Assembly: GCF_003337485.1 (NCBI RefSeq) | Contig: NZ_QPJJ01000002.1 | Location: forward strand, 186,001 to 250,000 | Source: Saliterribacillus persicus | Lineage (GTDB): Bacteria; Bacillota; Bacilli; Bacillales; Amphibacillaceae | Direction of reading: 5' to 3' | Length of the DNA stretch: 64,000 nucleotides | Part shown: positions 61,983-64,000 of the stretch, piece after piece | Layout of the letters: each line of letters begins with the position of its first letter | Position numbering within the stretch: the stretch's first letter is position 1 | Program-made: the position numbers and the translations under genes | The notes under the pieces: model-generated | Databases searched by the model: none | What the model saw: the letters and a program-made list of their open reading frames with translations, nothing else | What the model was told of the DNA's origin: nothing

Positions 61983-64000
61983 TTATCGAACACTTTCAGG
62001 TACACCAACAGAATAAACGGGAATAGAAAACTGAAAAATTGTACCTTGTTTCTCTTTACTTTCGACCCAAAAATCACCCATATGAAAGTTGACGATTTCT
62101 TTACTAATAGCAAGTCCAAGTCCATTTCCTTGATGGTCGCTTTTTGTATAATACCGATCAAATACATAAGGAATATCTGCATGGGAGATTCCTGATCCCT
62201 CATCACGAATCGAGAAAATTGCTCCCTGTGACTTAGAGATCGTTAAGCCTATTTCAATCGCACCTTTTTTGGTATGTTTAATGGCATTCGAAATTAAATT
62301 CGTCATGACCTGTTCCAGTCGTGTAACATCTACTTCCACTAACGGAAATTCTTCCGCTTGATCTTCATCAAACTTTCGTATGAATTCAAGTCCCGCTTCC
62401 TTAATCTCAAGTGCAAACATCGAGCAAAAGTGCTCAAACAACTGATTAACTGGAATAGCTTCCATTGAAAAATTCATATTTCCTGACTCTAGCTTAGATA
62501 AATCAAACAAATCCTTGATCAGCTTGTTCAACCCACCCATTCGATTATTAATGATAGTTAAATATTCTTGCTGTTTGCTAGGGTCTTCTACTAATCCATC
62601 AAGGATAGCACCGACGTAGCCCTGAACCACTGCCACTGGAGACTGTAAATCATGGGAAACATTCGATAGTAAATGCTTCATTCGTTCTTTGGAATTGGTC
62701 AATTCTTGGTTAACCGTTGTTAGTCGTTGATTCGCATCATTTAGTAAATCGGTCCGTTTGCTTACCTTTTCCTCCAAGTCTGCATACAAATAGGCATTTT
62801 CAATCGATACCGCTGCTTGAGAAGCTATTAATCTTAAAATATTTAATCGTTCCCGTGTGAATACATGGGTGGATTTATTATTTTCCATATACAAACAAGC
62901 GACTAGCTTATCCTGATAGATAATCGGTAGACATAACACTGATTTAGCATCTGTCTCTTGAATATAAACATCTTCCGTAAAAGCGCCGTTTTCTGATGCA
63001 TGATCTAAAACAACCGCCTCCCTGCTATTCATAACATAACGTACAATCGCTGATGAAACGCGTGTATGCTTATCGACGGTCTTAGCCTCCTTGTATATTT
63101 CTACATTTCTATCGATGTGATTATAGGAGACCACCTCAAGTTTTTCATCATGATACAACAAAAAGGAAGTATGTTCAGCACCTGCATAGGTTAAAACGAT
63201 ATCCATTAAGCGACTAATTAATTTATTTAATACCACTTCACTTGAAATAATACGCGCCGCTTCAAAAATTGCTTTTGTATCCAAGCTTTCTGTTGTAGCA
63301 CCATTATTTACCACACTCTGCTTGGTTTCTAGCAATAGCTCTGGATGCGTCGCTTTAATTTGATCTGCCAGACGCACTGAACCCCAATTCAGATAACCGT
63401 TATAGGCTTCGGTCATATAAGATTTCGCTGTTTTCGGAAGCTGTCGGTCTAAATAAAAGTTCGCAGCACAATGATTGCTAAGTGCTAGATCTTGGAGAAA
63501 CTCATTTTTTTCAGCCGCTTCAATAGCCTGATGATAATGTTCTGTTGCTGCCGAATCCTTTCCAATAAGCTGTTCCTTTTCAGCTAAAATCAGTAAATAT
63601 TTATGCAAATAATTACTTGGAGAATGTTTCGCCCATTTCTCAAGCTTCGTAAGATCCTTTTTCAGTTTCTTAAAGCCTTCTTTTTTAGAAAGCTCGCCAT
63701 CTTTTATTAGCTTCGTTACCCATAACGCATGATAGAAAAAGTACTCTGGTGCAACAACTAATACCATCGTGTTATCGACAAGTGGCTCCAATTCCTCCAT
63801 CAGTGATAGCGCAACAGGGCGATTATTAAAGAAGTATGCCATCTGCAGGCGAATCGTCTTATGCATAATAGTCGCTGACTTATCATCGGTAAACTCAGTA
63901 AATTCCCATGTAGGTGTTTTTTCTGACGTAGAAAGTATGGCAATCCAATCTAATAGCTCCGTTAAAAAATCATCACTAATCGCATACTCATTCTTCTTCG
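61983..64000 (-). CDS. Large multidomain sensor histidine kinase, 3' part
   Basis: The frame is open to the window end, so at least 672 residues are present and the start lies outside. It begins with TPR-like/helical repeats (AYFFNNRPVALSLMEELEPL; SKKEGFKKLKKDLTKLEKWA). A GAF domain follows (about 210-370 residues from Met 63866) with VSSAIVRYVMNSREAVVLDH. Then HisKA with the H-box in NVSHDLQSPVAVVQGYVG and the ATPase with N-box NLISNAIKHTKKGAI, G boxes RDEGSGIS and GNGLGLAISKE. This layout is that of the large protein kinase-AAA-GAF-histidine kinase receptors of bacilli. An upstream kinase domain cannot be seen here. Confidence 0.85.
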   Translation of the reverse strand, partial: KKNEYAISDDFLTELLDWIAILSTSEKTPTWEFTEFTDDKSATIMHKTIRLQMAYFFNNRPVALSLMEELEPLVDNTMVLVVAPEYFFYHALWVTKLIKDGELSKKEGFKKLKKDLTKLEKWAKHSPSNYLHKYLLILAEKEQLIGKDSAATEHYHQAIEAAEKNEFLQDLALSNHCAANFYLDRQLPKTAKSYMTEAYNGYLNWGSVRLADQIKATHPELLLETKQSVVNNGATTESLDTKAIFEAARIISSEVVLNKLISRLMDIVLTYAGAEHTSFLLYHDEKLEVVSYNHIDRNVEIYKEAKTVDKHTRVSSAIVRYVMNSREAVVLDHASENGAFTEDVYIQETDAKSVLCLPIIYQDKLVACLYMENNKSTHVFTRERLNILRLIASQAAVSIENAYLYADLEEKVSKRTDLLNDANQRLTTVNQELTNSKERMKHLLSNVSHDLQSPVAVVQGYVGAILDGLVEDPSKQQEYLTIINNRMGGLNKLIKDLFDLSKLESGNMNFSMEAIPVNQLFEHFCSMFALEIKEAGLEFIRKFDEDQAEEFPLVEVDVTRLEQVMTNLISNAIKHTKKGAIEIGLTISKSQGAIFSIRDEGSGISHADIPYVFDRYYTKSDHQGNGLGLAISKEIVNFHMGDFWVESKEKQGTIFQFSIPVYSVGVPESVR

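Overview
The window is chromosomal DNA from a low-GC, endospore-forming member of the Bacillaceae. The evidence is the AGGAGG-type ribosome binding sites, frequent TTG/GTG starts, an H-type small acid-soluble spore protein, sigma-B-like promoters, a cre box and an mtlA-mtlR-mtlF-mtlD operon. The acid-rich secreted proteins and overall gene content recall halotolerant genera such as Gracilibacillus, Oceanobacillus or Virgibacillus. The genus is an inference. No rRNA, tRNA, CRISPR array, prophage or intact insertion sequence was seen.

Layout. 1-4.5 kb: end of the mannitol PTS operon (mtlA 3' part, mtlR, mtlF, mtlD). 4.6-9.9 kb: small accessory genes (membrane proteins, a soluble chemoreceptor, DfsB-like, GNAT, DoxX-like, VOC and TauE-type proteins). 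10-14.2 kb: a flavin monooxygenase divergent from its probable TetR repressor, an Sm-like protein, sspH and a stress-type SDR. 14.3-25.1 kb: a diguanylate cyclase, an unannotated four-zinc-motif microprotein, a large catalase with a sigma-B-like promoter, a 21-bp tandem repeat, a phasin/ABC1-kinase pair, a second SDR, a membrane-anchored molybdopterin oxidoreductase and an epimerase. 25.4-27.3 kb: a TPR protein and a RelE/Phd toxin-antitoxin pair. 27.5-33.9 kb: an accessory patch with a structured RNA candidate, single-gene cassettes, several broken small genes and a recurring intergenic spacer motif. 34-44.4 kb: glycogen metabolism, with pullulanase divergent from glgB-glgC-glgD-glgA-glgP. 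44.7-53.3 kb: an AI-2E family permease, then a second accessory patch (NUDIX, HAD, lipoprotein, esterase, GNAT, phosphotransferase, DUF4181-like, ABC exporter). 53.7-64 kb: a DUF4317 protein, malate:quinone oxidoreductase, a 1405-residue sortase-anchored xylan-degrading enzyme, a lipoprotein and the 3' part of a large sensor histidine kinase.

How the genes work together. Carbon supply runs through mannitol uptake, extracellular xylan deacetylation and hydrolysis (with a cre box for glucose repression), and storage and mobilisation of glycogen. Stress and redox functions (catalase, two SDRs, ABC1 kinase, monooxygenase, sulfite-oxidase-type enzyme) cluster in the first 25 kb. The two accessory patches look like gene-turnover zones. 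They hold frameshifted or stop-interrupted genes, a duplicated gene end, truncated starts, a shared 25-bp promoter-like sequence and a recurring spacer motif.

The best candidates for something undescribed are the structured intergenic RNA near 27.9-28.2 kb, the CxxCxGxG microprotein at 16.48 kb, the 21-bp repeat array upstream of the catalase, and the spacer motif linking the cassettes.
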